A stretch of 64,000 nucleotides of DNA from Arthrobacter sp. B1I2 (GTDB lineage Bacteria > Actinomycetota > Actinomycetes > Actinomycetales > Micrococcaceae), in contig NZ_JAUSYC010000001.1 in the NCBI RefSeq assembly GCF_030816485.1, forward strand, positions 186,001-250,000. The letters run 5' to 3'. The number at the start of each line of letters is the position of its first letter. Position 1 is the first letter of the stretch. The notes below the pieces were generated by a model. That model searched no databases. It was given only the letters and a program-made list of their open reading frames with translations, and had not been told where the DNA came from. Made by a program: the position numbers and the translations under genes. This document shows positions 9,629-20,788 of the stretch, piece after piece.

Positions 9629-10174
9629 ATGAGGCCGGACAGGGAAAAGACCACAGCCCGCACGGAAAGCGGCGAGCAGCCCTACAGGGCCGGGGTTCAG
9701 GTGGCTGCGCTTGCCGGGTTCCTGGTGGCGTCCCTGCTGGTGGCCGGGCTGGGCGGCCTGGCCTCGGCGGCCAATGTCACCGGCTGGTACGCCACCGCGG
9801 ACAAGGCCCCCTGGTCCCCGCCCAACGGCGTGTTTGGTCCTGTCTGGACCATTCTGTACACGGCAATGGCCGTCGCCGCGTGGCTGGTATGGCGCAGGCG
9901 GACCAACAGGACACGGCCGGCCATGGCGGTTTACGCCATCCAGCTGGTCCTCAATCTCGCCTGGACCCCTGCGTTCTTTGCCCTCTACCCCGCCCTTGGC
10001 ATTGCTGCCTTGTGGCTGGGGCTGGCAATCATCCTTGCCCTGATTGCCGCCGTCGCGGTGACGGTTCTTTATTTCGGTCCCATCAGCCGCACGGCCGGGC
10101 TGCTCCTGCTGCCCTACGTGTCGTGGCTGGTGTTCGCTGCCAGCCTGAACTGGTGGGCGGCAGCGCACAACTAG
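9629..10174 (+). CDS. tspO: TspO/MBR family membrane protein
   Basis: Five-helix membrane protein of the tryptophan-rich sensory protein / peripheral benzodiazepine receptor family, which binds tetrapyrroles and related ligands. Of about 181 residues, the family signatures are clear: WYATADKAPWSPPNGVFGPV, then VWTILYTAMAVAAWLVW, the helix IQLVLNLAWTPAFFALY, and a C-terminal YVSWLVFAASLNWW. The ATG at 9629 follows a G-rich stretch; an in-frame GTG at 9620 is less likely. The gene stands alone, divergent from the frameshifted FemX gene and convergent with sdaA. In other bacteria TspO is tied to stress or porphyrin control; the ligand here is unknown. Confidence 0.93.
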   Translation: MRPDREKTTARTESGEQPYRAGVQVAALAGFLVASLLVAGLGGLASAANVTGWYATADKAPWSPPNGVFGPVWTILYTAMAVAAWLVWRRRTNRTRPAMAVYAIQLVLNLAWTPAFFALYPALGIAALWLGLAIILALIAAVAVTVLYFGPISRTAGLLLLPYVSWLVFAASLNWWAAAHN

Positions 10175-10212
10175 GCGCCGGCAAGCAGGTCAGCCTGCCG
10201 CCGCCGGAACCT

Positions 10213-11652
10213 CTAGCATTCGACGACGTTGACGGCGAGTCCGCCCATGGCGGTTTCCTTGTATTTGGAGCTCATGTCCTTGCCGGTTTCGCGCATGGTG
10301 ATGATAACTTCATCCAGCGAGACCCGGTGTGTGCCGTCGCCCCAGAGCGCCATTTTTGCGGCGTTGATCGCTTTCGCGGCGGCGATTGCGTTCCGTTCAA
10401 TGCACGGGACCTGGACCAGCCCGCCGATCGGATCACACGTCAGGCCCAGGTTGTGCTCCATCGCGATCTCCGCGGCGTTCTCCACCTGCGCCGGGGTCCC
10501 GCCCATCACCTCGGCCAGGCCCGCGGCGGCCATCGAGGACGCGGACCCCACTTCGCCCTGGCAGCCCACCTCGGCCCCGGAGATGGAGGCCTGTTCCTTG
10601 TAGAGCACCCCGACGGCGCCGGCGGCGAGCAGGAACCGCACCACCACGTCGTCCCGGTCCTGCTGGGTGGCTTTGTCCATGCCGGGGGCGAAATGCAGCG
10701 CATAAAACAACACTGCAGGGATGATCCCGGCCGCGCCATTTGTTGGCGCGGTAACCACCCGGCCGCCGGAGGCGTTCTCCTCGTTCACCGCCAACGCCAC
10801 CAAGTTAACCCACTCCTGCCAATACCGCGGGTCATACGGGCCCGCGTCCCACTCCCCGTCCTGGTCCTCGTCCCGGGTGTCCGCGGACTCCTTCTTGAGC
10901 CGCTCGTACCAGTCAGGAGCCCGGCGCCGGACCTTCAACCCGCCCGGCAGCACCCCTTCACGCTTCAGGGATGTGGCCACACAGTTTTCCATCACCGACC
11001 AGATGTGCAGCAGCCCGGCCCGGATTTCCCCCTCACCGCGGGAGGCTTTTTCATTGACCAGCATGACGTCGGCGATGCCCAGCCCGGTCACAGCGCAGTG
11101 TTCCAGCAGCTCGGCAGCGGTGCGGAACGGCAGCGGCAGCTCCTCCTTGGACGCGTCCAGTTCCTGCTGCGCCGCGTCCTCCAAACCCTCACGAACTATG
11201 AACCCCCCACCGACCGAGAAGAAGGTGGCCGTGTGCAGCACCCCACCTCCGGCGTCGGAGACCGTGAACGTCATCCCGTTCGTATGCCGAGGCAGCACCG
11301 TCAACGGCCGCAGCACCATATCCTTCACCCCGTACGGCAAGGACACCGACCCGGCCAGCTGCAACATCCCCGTGTCCGCGATCGAGGCCAGCCGCTCCTC
11401 CACCTCCTCCGGCAGGATCAGCTCCGGATGGTACCCCTCCAACCCCAGCAGGACCGCGGTCATCGTGCCATGCCCATGCCCCGTCGCCGCCAACGACCCA
11501 TACAAGTCCACCCGCAACGACGCCACGTCCGCCAGCTTGCCCGAAGCCTTCAACTCCTCCGCAAACACGGCAGCAGCCCGCATCGGCCCCACAGTATGAG
11601 ACGACGAAGGCCCGATCCCAACAGAAAAGAGATCAAAAACGCCAACAGCCAT
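10213..11652 (-). CDS. sdaA: L-serine ammonia-lyase (L-serine dehydratase), single chain
   Basis: Iron-sulfur enzyme that deaminates L-serine to pyruvate and ammonia in the cytosol. The 479-residue single-chain form has the N-terminal beta domain ([27 protein letters not shown]) and the C-terminal alpha domain, with [21 protein letters not shown] and [21 protein letters not shown] supplying the cluster cysteines and a last cysteine at the C-terminus (NVVEC). It follows gcvT on the same strand, with a 141-bp gap holding a long inverted repeat. With glycine cleavage upstream, this fits a glycine-to-serine-to-pyruvate route. Expression may be set by the glycine riboswitch through read-through from gcvP-gcvT. 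Assignment is very secure. Confidence 0.97.
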   Translation of the reverse strand: MAVGVFDLFSVGIGPSSSHTVGPMRAAAVFAEELKASGKLADVASLRVDLYGSLAATGHGHGTMTAVLLGLEGYHPELILPEEVEERLASIADTGMLQLAGSVSLPYGVKDMVLRPLTVLPRHTNGMTFTVSDAGGGVLHTATFFSVGGGFIVREGLEDAAQQELDASKEELPLPFRTAAELLEHCAVTGLGIADVMLVNEKASRGEGEIRAGLLHIWSVMENCVATSLKREGVLPGGLKVRRRAPDWYERLKKESADTRDEDQDGEWDAGPYDPRYWQEWVNLVALAVNEENASGGRVVTAPTNGAAGIIPAVLFYALHFAPGMDKATQQDRDDVVVRFLLAAGAVGVLYKEQASISGAEVGCQGEVGSASSMAAAGLAEVMGGTPAQVENAAEIAMEHNLGLTCDPIGGLVQVPCIERNAIAAAKAINAAKMALWGDGTHRVSLDEVIITMRETGKDMSSKYKETAMGGLAVNVVEC

Positions 11653-11678
11653 AACGGGTATTCCTAACGAGAAGTTGA

Positions 11679-11741
11679 GAGTTTTTGGGCAGATACGAGG
11701 ACATAAATGCCCCTCAAGTCCGAATACCTGCCCAAAAACTC
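11679..11741. repeat. 63-bp inverted-repeat (hairpin) element between gcvT and sdaA
   Basis: GAGTTTTTGGGCAG (11679-11692) is a perfect 14-bp inverted repeat of CTGCCCAAAAACTC (11728-11741). Inside it a second short pair (GAGG at 11697-11700, CCTC at 11711-11714) gives a long, bulged hairpin. It lies where gcvH would be expected. It resembles a REP-like intergenic element more than a terminator: the stem is AT-rich at its base and it lies upstream of the sdaA start without a T-run exit. Copy number elsewhere cannot be seen from one window. Confidence 0.75.
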
Positions 11742-11793
11742 AAAGTGACGGGGGCCGGACCCGACGGGCAAAGGCGACCAACGGAGACGCACC

Positions 11794-12954
11794 TTACTTG
11801 GGGCGGCGGTAGAACGGGAGGTCGACGACTTCGAACGGCTCCGCCTTGCCGCGCAGATCGATGTCGAGGGCGGTGCCCGGCGCAGAGTACTCGACGTCGA
11901 CATAGGCCATGGCAATGGGGTAGCCGAGGGTGGGCGAGGGCTGGCCCGAGGTGACCTCACCGACAGGGGCGCCGTCCTTGAGCACGGGGTAGTGCGCGCG
12001 GCCGGCGCGGCGGCCCTGGCCTTTGAGCCCCACGAGCCGGCGGCCGGAGGTGCTGCCGGCGCCGGCTTCCTTCATGGCTGCCAAGGCGGCTTTGCCGACG
12101 AAGTCGCCTTCCTTGGAGAGCGCGACGACGGCGCCCAGGCCGGCGGCGAACGGATCGCCCTGCAGCGACAGTTCATTGCCGTACAGGGGCATCCCCGCTT
12201 CGAGGCGGAGGGAGTCGCGGGAGGCGAGCCCGGCCGGGGTCAGTTCCCCGTCCTCGGCGATGGCGACCAGTGCCTGCCACAGGCCGGGGGCGTCGTCGTT
12301 GTCCACGAAGATCTCGAACCCGTCCTCACCGGTGTACCCGGTGCGTGCGAGCAGGAGTTCCGTGCCGGCGCCACCCACCAGGAGCGGAACGCTGGCGGCG
12401 GCGTAGTACTTCAATTCCGTCACCAGCGGGTGCTGCGCGGCCGGTACCAGGCGCAGCAAAAGTTCCTGGGCCTTGGGGCCCTGGACGGCGATCAGTGATG
12501 TCCGGGCCGAGGCATCCTCCACCACCACATCAAAGCCAGCAGCCCGCTCCTGCAGGGCTGCGGCCACCGCGGTGGCATTGCCCGCGTTGGGCACCACCAG
12601 GAAGACGTCGGTACGGCCTCGGGCGTTACCAGCGGCCGGGGGACGGCGGTAGGTGATGAGGTCATCAATGATGCCGCCGTCCTCATCGCAGATCAGCGAA
12701 TACTTGGCCTTGCCCACGGCCATGGCGGAGATCCTGCCCACCAGCGCGTAGTCCAGGAACGCGGCGGCCTGCGGACCGGTCACCCAGACCTCGCCCATGT
12801 GGGAAAGGTCAAACAGGCCCGCGGACTTACGGACAGCGTGGTGCTCGGCCAGTTCCGAGCTGTACTTGAGCGGCATCTGCCAACCGCCGAAGTCCGTGAA
12901 GGAAGCCCCGAGCTTTTTGTGCTCGTCGTAAAGGGCGGTGTAGTTCTCGGTCAT
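11794..12954 (-). CDS. gcvT: Glycine cleavage system T protein (aminomethyltransferase)
   Basis: Transfers the aminomethyl carbon from lipoyl-H protein to tetrahydrofolate and releases ammonia. The 386-residue protein starts MTENYTALYDEHKKLGASFTDFGGWQMP, and contains FDLSHMGEVWVTGPQAAAFLDYA and the folate-site region near RTGYTGEDGFEIFV. The C-terminal OB-like domain ends with PFEVVDLPFYRRPK. It begins 11 bp after gcvP on the same strand, so both are translated from one mRNA. The usual gcvH neighbour is missing; the carrier protein must come from another locus. Controlled by the tandem glycine riboswitch upstream of gcvP. Confidence 0.97.
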   Translation of the reverse strand: MTENYTALYDEHKKLGASFTDFGGWQMPLKYSSELAEHHAVRKSAGLFDLSHMGEVWVTGPQAAAFLDYALVGRISAMAVGKAKYSLICDEDGGIIDDLITYRRPPAAGNARGRTDVFLVVPNAGNATAVAAALQERAAGFDVVVEDASARTSLIAVQGPKAQELLLRLVPAAQHPLVTELKYYAAASVPLLVGGAGTELLLARTGYTGEDGFEIFVDNDDAPGLWQALVAIAEDGELTPAGLASRDSLRLEAGMPLYGNELSLQGDPFAAGLGAVVALSKEGDFVGKAALAAMKEAGAGSTSGRRLVGLKGQGRRAGRAHYPVLKDGAPVGEVTSGQPSPTLGYPIAMAYVDVEYSAPGTALDIDLRGKAEPFEVVDLPFYRRPK

Positions 12955-12965
12955 GGTGCCGGTCC

Positions 12966-15815
<2,850 letters not shown>

Positions 15816-15884
15816 GAAGGAACTCCATTTACTCAGGCGGCGAAGGGTACGCCACAGCTAGTCGGGTTCCTCCCCGCTCTGTAT

Positions 15885-16094
15885 TGGACCTGAGAGTTTC
15901 CGCGTTGCCTGCCTGGGCAGGACCCGCTTGCACCGTCGGTGAGCACAACAGTCTTTTCGCTCCCGGGGGAGGCAGGAACTGCCTGCTGCTTTCCAGAGGT
16001 GCCTCGCCGCGGCGGTACAGGGGCCTGCGAGATTCCTGGGGAGGATTTGCTCCTACGGCGCCTGCCTGTACTTCCGGCAGAACTCTCCCGCCGC
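15885..16094 (-). promoter_or_regulatory. Tandem glycine riboswitch upstream of gcvP
   Basis: On the minus strand, two aptamers lie head to tail. The first begins near 16092 with GGGAGAGTTC and includes GCCGTAGGAGCAAA and later CGGCGAGGCACCTCTGG. The second holds GTGCTCACCGACGGTGCAAG and closes with CGCGGAAACTCTCAGGTCC near 15888. These blocks are the conserved landmarks of glycine riboswitches, and the element lies directly before the glycine-cleavage gene gcvP. Such tandem elements usually turn gene expression on when glycine is high. Confidence 0.9.
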
Positions 16095-16194
16095 AGATCA
16101 AAGGCTATTCATTTGTTGAATCATGAGGGCCGGTGACAGCCCTCACAACTTTCTATTGTCCTACGCCGCAACCCCTCCCGGCAAATGGCCCGGG

Positions 16195-16731
16195 CTACCT
16201 GCGAAGCCGTTCCAAAGCGGCCAGGAGTTCCTCCACGTCAGCGGCCGCTCCCCCTTCCGGCGCGGGCGCCACGGACAGCATGGCATTGAAGTACAACCCG
16301 TCACCCATGTAGAGGACGGCTTTGGCCAGGCCCGGCCCCACATCCGCCGCGATCTCGTCCAGCCACCGCTGCTGGATGGCCGCAAAACGGCGCCGTGTCT
16401 CTTCATGCGCCACTTCCGCAAGCCTGGTGGCGGCCACGATTGCACGGTCCAGCGGGGTGTCCGCCCAGACCGAGGAACGGATGAAGTACGCCGCTGCACC
16501 TTCACTGGCCGAAGCCATCGCGTCAGCGTCTTCCCGGGCCAGGCCCTCCAGCCGGTCCAGCAGCACCGCGATGAGCGCTTCCTTGCTGGGAAAGTGGTAG
16601 AGGAGGCCGCCCTTGGACACCCCGGCCTTGCGGGCCACTGCATCAAGGGTGGCCGCCCGCTCCCCCACCTCGATCAGCAGGGACTCGAAGGCGTCAAGGA
16701 CCGCGTCACGGGCTACTGGCTTTCGGGGCAT
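16195..16731 (-). CDS. TetR family repressor of the adjacent MFS efflux gene
   Basis: Ligand-responsive DNA-binding protein. The N-terminal helix-turn-helix is clear: MPRKPVARDAVLDAFESL, then AATLDAVARKAGVSKGGLLYHFPSKEALI. The remaining residues form an all-helical ligand-binding domain of about 120 residues. Start at 16731 is preferred because MPRKPV is the natural beginning; two more upstream Met codons (16743, 16752) are in frame but add only a MEGMMEG tail. A 26-bp palindrome covers the region between this gene and the divergent MFS gene, so it very likely represses both. The inducer is unknown, probably a toxic hydrophobic cation. Confidence 0.93.
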   Translation of the reverse strand: MPRKPVARDAVLDAFESLLIEVGERAATLDAVARKAGVSKGGLLYHFPSKEALIAVLLDRLEGLAREDADAMASASEGAAAYFIRSSVWADTPLDRAIVAATRLAEVAHEETRRRFAAIQQRWLDEIAADVGPGLAKAVLYMGDGLYFNAMLSVAPAPEGGAAADVEELLAALERLRR

Positions 16732-16783
16732 GCCTTCCATCATGCCCTCCACCTGGCGCGAAAACGGAATGGCCGCAATTCCA

Positions 16784-16809
16784 AACTATACCGTCTGGAC
16801 GGTATAGTT
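16784..16809. promoter_or_regulatory. 26-bp palindromic operator between tetR and the MFS gene
   Basis: AACTATACCGTC (16784-16795) and GACGGTATAGTT (16798-16809) are perfect inverted repeats separated by 2 bp. The element lies 52 bp before the TetR start and 5 bp before the MFS ATG (16815). It covers the divergent promoter region, as TetR operators do. It is the only such palindrome here. Confidence 0.85.
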
Positions 16810-16814
16810 ATTTT

Positions 16815-18374
16815 ATGACAACCTCCACCAACAGCTCCGCACCTGCCCGCGGGGGCACCACCGCATCCCGCTCCCCCTGGCGCGACTGGCTGGCGCTGGG
16901 GCTGCTGATGTTTCCCGTGCTGCTGGTGGCGGTGGACAACACCGCACTGACCTTTACCCTGCCCGCCATCACCCGCGCCCTGGATCCCACCGGCGTGCAA
17001 CTGTTGTGGATTGTTGACGCCTACCCCCTGGTACTGGCCGGACTCCTGGTATCAATGGGAAGCCTGGGCGACCGCATTGGGCGGCGGCGGCTGCTGATCC
17101 TCGGCAGCATGGGGTTTGCCGGGCTGTCCGCCGCGACGGCCTTTGCACCCACGCCGGAGTGGCTGATCGCCGGCCGCGCAGCCCTGGGATTTTTCGGCGC
17201 CATGCTGATGCCGTCCACGCTGTCGCTGATCCGCAACATCTTCCCGGAGCCCAACCGCCGGAGACTGGCTGTAGCCATCTGGGCTGCCGGATTCTCCGGC
17301 GGCGCCGCCCTGGGGCCGATCCTTGGCGGGTGGCTGGTGGAGCACTTCTGGTGGGGCGCCGTATTCCTGGTGGCAGTGCCCCTCATGCTTCCCCTGCTGG
17401 CGTTTGGACCGGCCCTCATCCCGGAATCGAAGGACCCGGCCCCGGGCAAGGTGGACGCCCCCAGCATCCTGCTCTCCATGCTGGTCATGGTGCCCGTGGT
17501 CTACGGCATCAAGGCAGTTGCCACCGAAGGTCCGGGCGCAGCGGGGCTGGGCACCATGGCCTTTGGCGTGGCAATGGGGGTGGTATTCGTGCGGCGGCAG
17601 CACCGGCTGGAGAAACCCCTTCTGGACATGTCGCTGTTCCGGAACAGGGTGTTCAGCATGGCCATCACCGCCAACATCCTGGCCCTGTTTTCCTTCAACG
17701 GGTTCATCCTGTTCCTGGCCCAGCATCTCCAGCTCCTCGAGGGAATGAGCCCCTCCGCGGCGGGCGTGGCCATGATTCCGGCACTGGCTGCCGCGGTGGC
17801 GGCGGGCCTGGTGGCTGTGCCCCTGGTCCGCAAGGTCCGTCCGGGATACGTGGTGGCCGCGGGGCTGGCCTTCAGCGCCACGGGCTACAGCATGGTGGCC
17901 TTCGGGGACCACGACGGCGGACCCTCGCTCCTGCTGGCGGCACTCCTGGTCCTGGCCCTCGGCGTGGGCTCGGCGGAAACCATCTCCAACGACCTCATCC
18001 TCGGCGCCGCGCCACCGGAGAAATCAGGGGCCGCCGCCGCGATCTCCGAAACGGGCTACGAGGTGGGCTCCCTGCTGGGGACGGCGGTGCTGGGCTCAAT
18101 CCTGACGGCGTCCTACCAGCGGAACCTGCGGCTGCCCGCGGGACTGGACGGCACGCTTTCCGGGACGTCCCTGCACAATGCCAGGGAAACGCTTGCCGGT
18201 GCAGTGGAGGCAGCCAACCTTTTGCCCGCCTCCCTGTCGGCGTCCGTCGCGGACGCCGCGGCCGCAGCCTTTGATTCCGGCGTGCACATTACTGCGGCCA
18301 TTGGGCTGGTACTGATGGCGACGGCGGCAGTCCTTGCCGCCGTCGTGCTTCGGAAAGTGCCGAAAGCGGCCTAG
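16815..18374 (+). CDS. MFS drug efflux transporter, 14-helix DHA2 (EmrB/QacA/SmvA) type
   Basis: Proton-driven inner-membrane exporter, probably of cationic dyes or biocides. The 519-residue protein starts MTTSTNSSAPARGG, then enters helix 1 with VALDNTALTF-like sequence (VLLVAVDNTALTFTLPAI), the motif WIVDAYPLVLAGLL, and the loop SLGDRIGRRRLL of MFS motif A. About 14 hydrophobic segments are visible, as in the QacA/SmvA group. It is divergent from the TetR gene and shares its operator. A strong bidirectional hairpin lies between its stop and the convergent dps gene. Substrate range is inferred, not shown. Confidence 0.9.
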   Translation: MTTSTNSSAPARGGTTASRSPWRDWLALGLLMFPVLLVAVDNTALTFTLPAITRALDPTGVQLLWIVDAYPLVLAGLLVSMGSLGDRIGRRRLLILGSMGFAGLSAATAFAPTPEWLIAGRAALGFFGAMLMPSTLSLIRNIFPEPNRRRLAVAIWAAGFSGGAALGPILGGWLVEHFWWGAVFLVAVPLMLPLLAFGPALIPESKDPAPGKVDAPSILLSMLVMVPVVYGIKAVATEGPGAAGLGTMAFGVAMGVVFVRRQHRLEKPLLDMSLFRNRVFSMAITANILALFSFNGFILFLAQHLQLLEGMSPSAAGVAMIPALAAAVAAGLVAVPLVRKVRPGYVVAAGLAFSATGYSMVAFGDHDGGPSLLLAALLVLALGVGSAETISNDLILGAAPPEKSGAAAAISETGYEVGSLLGTAVLGSILTASYQRNLRLPAGLDGTLSGTSLHNARETLAGAVEAANLLPASLSASVADAAAAAFDSGVHITAAIGLVLMATAAVLAAVVLRKVPKAA

Positions 18375-18412
18375 CACCCCCGGTCAGCGGCCAGGGCCGG
18401 CCAGGCAGCGAA

Positions 18413-18456
18413 AAGGCGCCCGGCGCCGGGGGAATACCTCGACGCCGGGCGCCCTG
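18413..18456. terminator. Bidirectional terminator between the MFS gene and dps
   Basis: GGCGCCCGGCG (18415-18425) pairs with CGCCGGGCGCC (18443-18453), with a 17-nt loop. It sits between two convergent genes and has an A-rich 5' flank (AAAA at 18411-18414) that becomes a T-run for the minus strand. Confidence 0.7.
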
Positions 18457-18476
18457 CGAAACGCCCGCGGCTTCCG

Positions 18477-18956
18477 CTACTTGGAGTCGGCAGCCGTAAC
18501 CTTGGCGGTGGGTTTCATGTTTTCGGCCTGCACCATCCAGGCAAACTGCTCCAGCCGGGCGATGAACTCGTGCAGGAGATCCGCAGACGTGGGGTCTTCC
18601 TCATCCACTTCGTCATGGACTTTGCGCATGGTGCCCACGGCAGCCTCCATGGCTGCAACGATCCGCTCGATGGCGTCCGCGGTGCTGATCAGCCCGTCAG
18701 GGAACTGGGCCAGGCTGGTGGTCTCGGCAACGGTGGAGCTGCGGCCATCCGGCAGCGCGTGCAGGGCACGCATGCGCTCGGCAGTGTCATCGGCGAACTG
18801 GCGGGCAGCGTCAACGATCTCATCAAGCTGCAGGTGGAGGTCGCGGAAGTTGGTACCCACGATGTTCCAGTGCGCCTGCTTGCCCTGAACGTGGAGTTCG
18901 ATCAGGTCCGCCAGGACAGCCTGCAGGTTGTTGGTCAGTGTCGGTGAAGCTTTCAT
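18477..18956 (-). CDS. dps: Dps-family ferritin-like DNA-protecting protein
   Basis: Forms 12-mer cages that oxidise and store iron and shield DNA in stress. The 159-residue sequence has the ferroxidase motif of the family near the N-terminus: HVQGKQAHWNIVGTNFRDLHLQLDEIV, with the conserved His, Trp, Asp and Glu of the dimer-interface site. A C-terminal extension EQFAWMVQAENMKPTAKVTAADSK follows. The start MKASPTLTNNLQAVLADLI is at 18956. The gene is monocistronic and convergent with the MFS gene. No Fur or OxyR-like site was recognised upstream. Confidence 0.94.
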   Translation of the reverse strand: MKASPTLTNNLQAVLADLIELHVQGKQAHWNIVGTNFRDLHLQLDEIVDAARQFADDTAERMRALHALPDGRSSTVAETTSLAQFPDGLISTADAIERIVAAMEAAVGTMRKVHDEVDEEDPTSADLLHEFIARLEQFAWMVQAENMKPTAKVTAADSK

Positions 18957-19088
18957 GCATCCTCCTCAATGGTTCCAGTACGGCAGACGCTACCAGTCTG
19001 CTCCCATGGCGGCCCGGGCTGCCAGCCAGTTTCTCAGTGAGCTTACTAATTGGCGGCAGTCATAAACGAATGTGATTCATATTGCGTC

Positions 19089-19134
19089 TTGCATCACAGG
19101 CCCCGCACCCCCATACTAAATGAACGCCATTCAT
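19089..19134 (+). promoter_or_regulatory. Promoter and operator-like palindrome before the amino-acid permease
   Basis: A -35 TTGCAT (19089-19094) and a -10 CATACT (19112-19117) are separated by 17 bp. Directly after it is ATGAACGCCATTCAT (19120-19134), with ATGAA and TTCAT as inverted arms. A similar GAAT-N3-ATTC motif lies upstream at 19068-19078. Together they look like a two-site operator for an unidentified regulator. Confidence 0.5.
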
Positions 19135-19174
19135 ATAGTGACCTCCGTCTCACAGCCTTCCAGAAAGTGGTGCC

Positions 19175-20731
19175 ATGACAGAGACAATCCGCACCAGTAC
19201 GGCCAAACCCGGTCCGCACGCCCACGCCCCCTCTGCGGACGGCGTCAGCGCCAAGGGACTCAAGGGCGGGCAGCTCGGGCTCCTCGCCGTCGTCGTCCTG
19301 GGTATTTCAACCATCGCCCCCGCCTACACCCTCACCAGCGCACTCGGACCCACCGTCAATGAAGCCGGGCTCCAGCTGCCAGTCATCTTCCTGATCGGGT
19401 TCATCCCCATGATCCTGGTCTCGCTCGCCTACCGGGAGCTCAACGCCGATTCCCCGGACAGCGGCACCACCTTCACCTGGGTGACCAAAGCCTTCGGGCC
19501 CTGGATCGGCTGGATGGGCGGCTGGGGCCTGCTGGCCGCCAACATCATCGTGCTGTCCAACCTGGCAGGCGTCGCCGTTGACTTCTTCTACCTGTTCCTG
19601 TCCCAGCTCACCGGGTCCCCGGAACTCGCAGACCTGGCGGATAACAAGGCCTTGAACGTCCTGACCTGTTTCGTCTTCGTGGCACTGGCCGTCTGGGTCA
19701 GCTACCGGGGCCTGCACACCACCAAGCTGGTGCAGTACAGCCTGGTGGGCTTCCAGCTGCTGGTGCTGGGCCTGTTCGTGGCCATGGCCTTCGCCAACTG
19801 GTCCACCTCCGAAACGGCCATCCCGTTCAGCTGGGACTGGTTCGACGTCACCAAGATCGAAACCTTCGGCCAGATCGCCGCCGGCATCTCCCTGTCGATC
19901 TTCGTGTACTGGGGCTGGGACGTCTGCCTCACCGTCAATGAGGAAACGGCCAACGGCAAGAAGACCGCCGGCGTGGCCGGCACCCTGACGGCTGTCATCG
20001 TCCTGGCCATCTACCTCCTGGTCAGCATCGCCACCATGATGTTCGCCGGCGTTGGCGATACCGGCAACGGCCTGAACAACGCGGAAAACCACGAGAACAT
20101 CTTCACGGCCCTGGCCTCCCCCATCATGGGACCGTTCGCCATCCTGATGTCCCTCGCGGTGCTCTCCAGCTCCGCGGCCTCGCTGCAGTCCACGTTTATG
20201 TCCCCGTCCCGGAGCCTGCTGGCCATGGCGCACTACGGGGCACTGCCGGAGCCGTTCAGCCGCATAAGCAGGAAGTTCGCCACGCCTGGCTTCGCAACCA
20301 TCGCCGCCGGCGTGATGTCCGCAGGGTTCTACGCGGTGATGCATGTGGTCAGCGAAAACGTCCTGAATGACACCATCCTTGCCCTGGGCCTGATGATCTG
20401 CTTCTATTACGGCCTCACGGCACTGGCCTGCACCTGGTACTTCCGCCACAGCCTGTTCACCAGCGTGCGCCACTTCCTGCTCCGGCTGGTATGCCCGGTG
20501 GTGGGCGGTGTGGGCCTGTTCGTGGTGTTCGTCCAGACGGCCGTGGACAGCCTGGCGCCGGAGTTCGGCAGCGGTTCAGAGGTCTTCGGCGTGGGCCTGG
20601 TGTTCATCCTGGGCGTCGGCATCCTGGCCCTGGGTGCCGTCGTCATGCTGGTCATGTCACGCACGCACCCCGGCTTCTTCCGCGGCGAAACCCTCAAGCG
20701 GGATACCCCCGCGCTGGTGGTCCCGGAGTAG
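19175..20731 (+). CDS. APC-family amino acid permease
   Basis: Inner-membrane secondary transporter of the amino acid-polyamine-organocation superfamily. The 518-residue protein has a hydrophilic N-terminus with SAKGLKGGQLGLLAVVVLGIS, a conserved first helix with IAPAYTLTSALGP, then the helix-2/3 region (LAYRELNADSPDSGTTFTWVTKAFGPW, a family motif). About 12 helices follow, with a periplasmic end near the C-terminus. The substrate is not clear. The ATG at 19175 follows the promoter and palindrome above. The gene is monocistronic; a strong terminator follows 14 bp after its stop. Confidence 0.88.
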   Translation: MTETIRTSTAKPGPHAHAPSADGVSAKGLKGGQLGLLAVVVLGISTIAPAYTLTSALGPTVNEAGLQLPVIFLIGFIPMILVSLAYRELNADSPDSGTTFTWVTKAFGPWIGWMGGWGLLAANIIVLSNLAGVAVDFFYLFLSQLTGSPELADLADNKALNVLTCFVFVALAVWVSYRGLHTTKLVQYSLVGFQLLVLGLFVAMAFANWSTSETAIPFSWDWFDVTKIETFGQIAAGISLSIFVYWGWDVCLTVNEETANGKKTAGVAGTLTAVIVLAIYLLVSIATMMFAGVGDTGNGLNNAENHENIFTALASPIMGPFAILMSLAVLSSSAASLQSTFMSPSRSLLAMAHYGALPEPFSRISRKFATPGFATIAAGVMSAGFYAVMHVVSENVLNDTILALGLMICFYYGLTALACTWYFRHSLFTSVRHFLLRLVCPVVGGVGLFVVFVQTAVDSLAPEFGSGSEVFGVGLVFILGVGILALGAVVMLVMSRTHPGFFRGETLKRDTPALVVPE

Positions 20732-20744
20732 GACCCCAGCACAG

Positions 20745-20782
20745 AAAGGTGCCGTGCCCCGGCCAGGGGCACGGCACCTTTT
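20745..20782. terminator. Strong bidirectional terminator after the permease
   Basis: AAAGGTGCCGTGCCCC (20745-20760) and GGGGCACGGCACCTTT (20766-20781) form a perfect 16-bp stem with a 5-nt loop, ending in a T-run (plus strand) and an A-run that reads as T on the minus strand. It separates the permease from the convergent AMIN-like gene. Confidence 0.9.
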
Positions 20783-20788
20783 GTGTTG

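Noticed and set aside
8494-11667. A 1057-codon plus-strand open frame
   Set aside because: It lies antisense to FemX, sdaA and the gap between; composition is Gly/Arg/Val-rich and has no family features. A GC-skew artefact.
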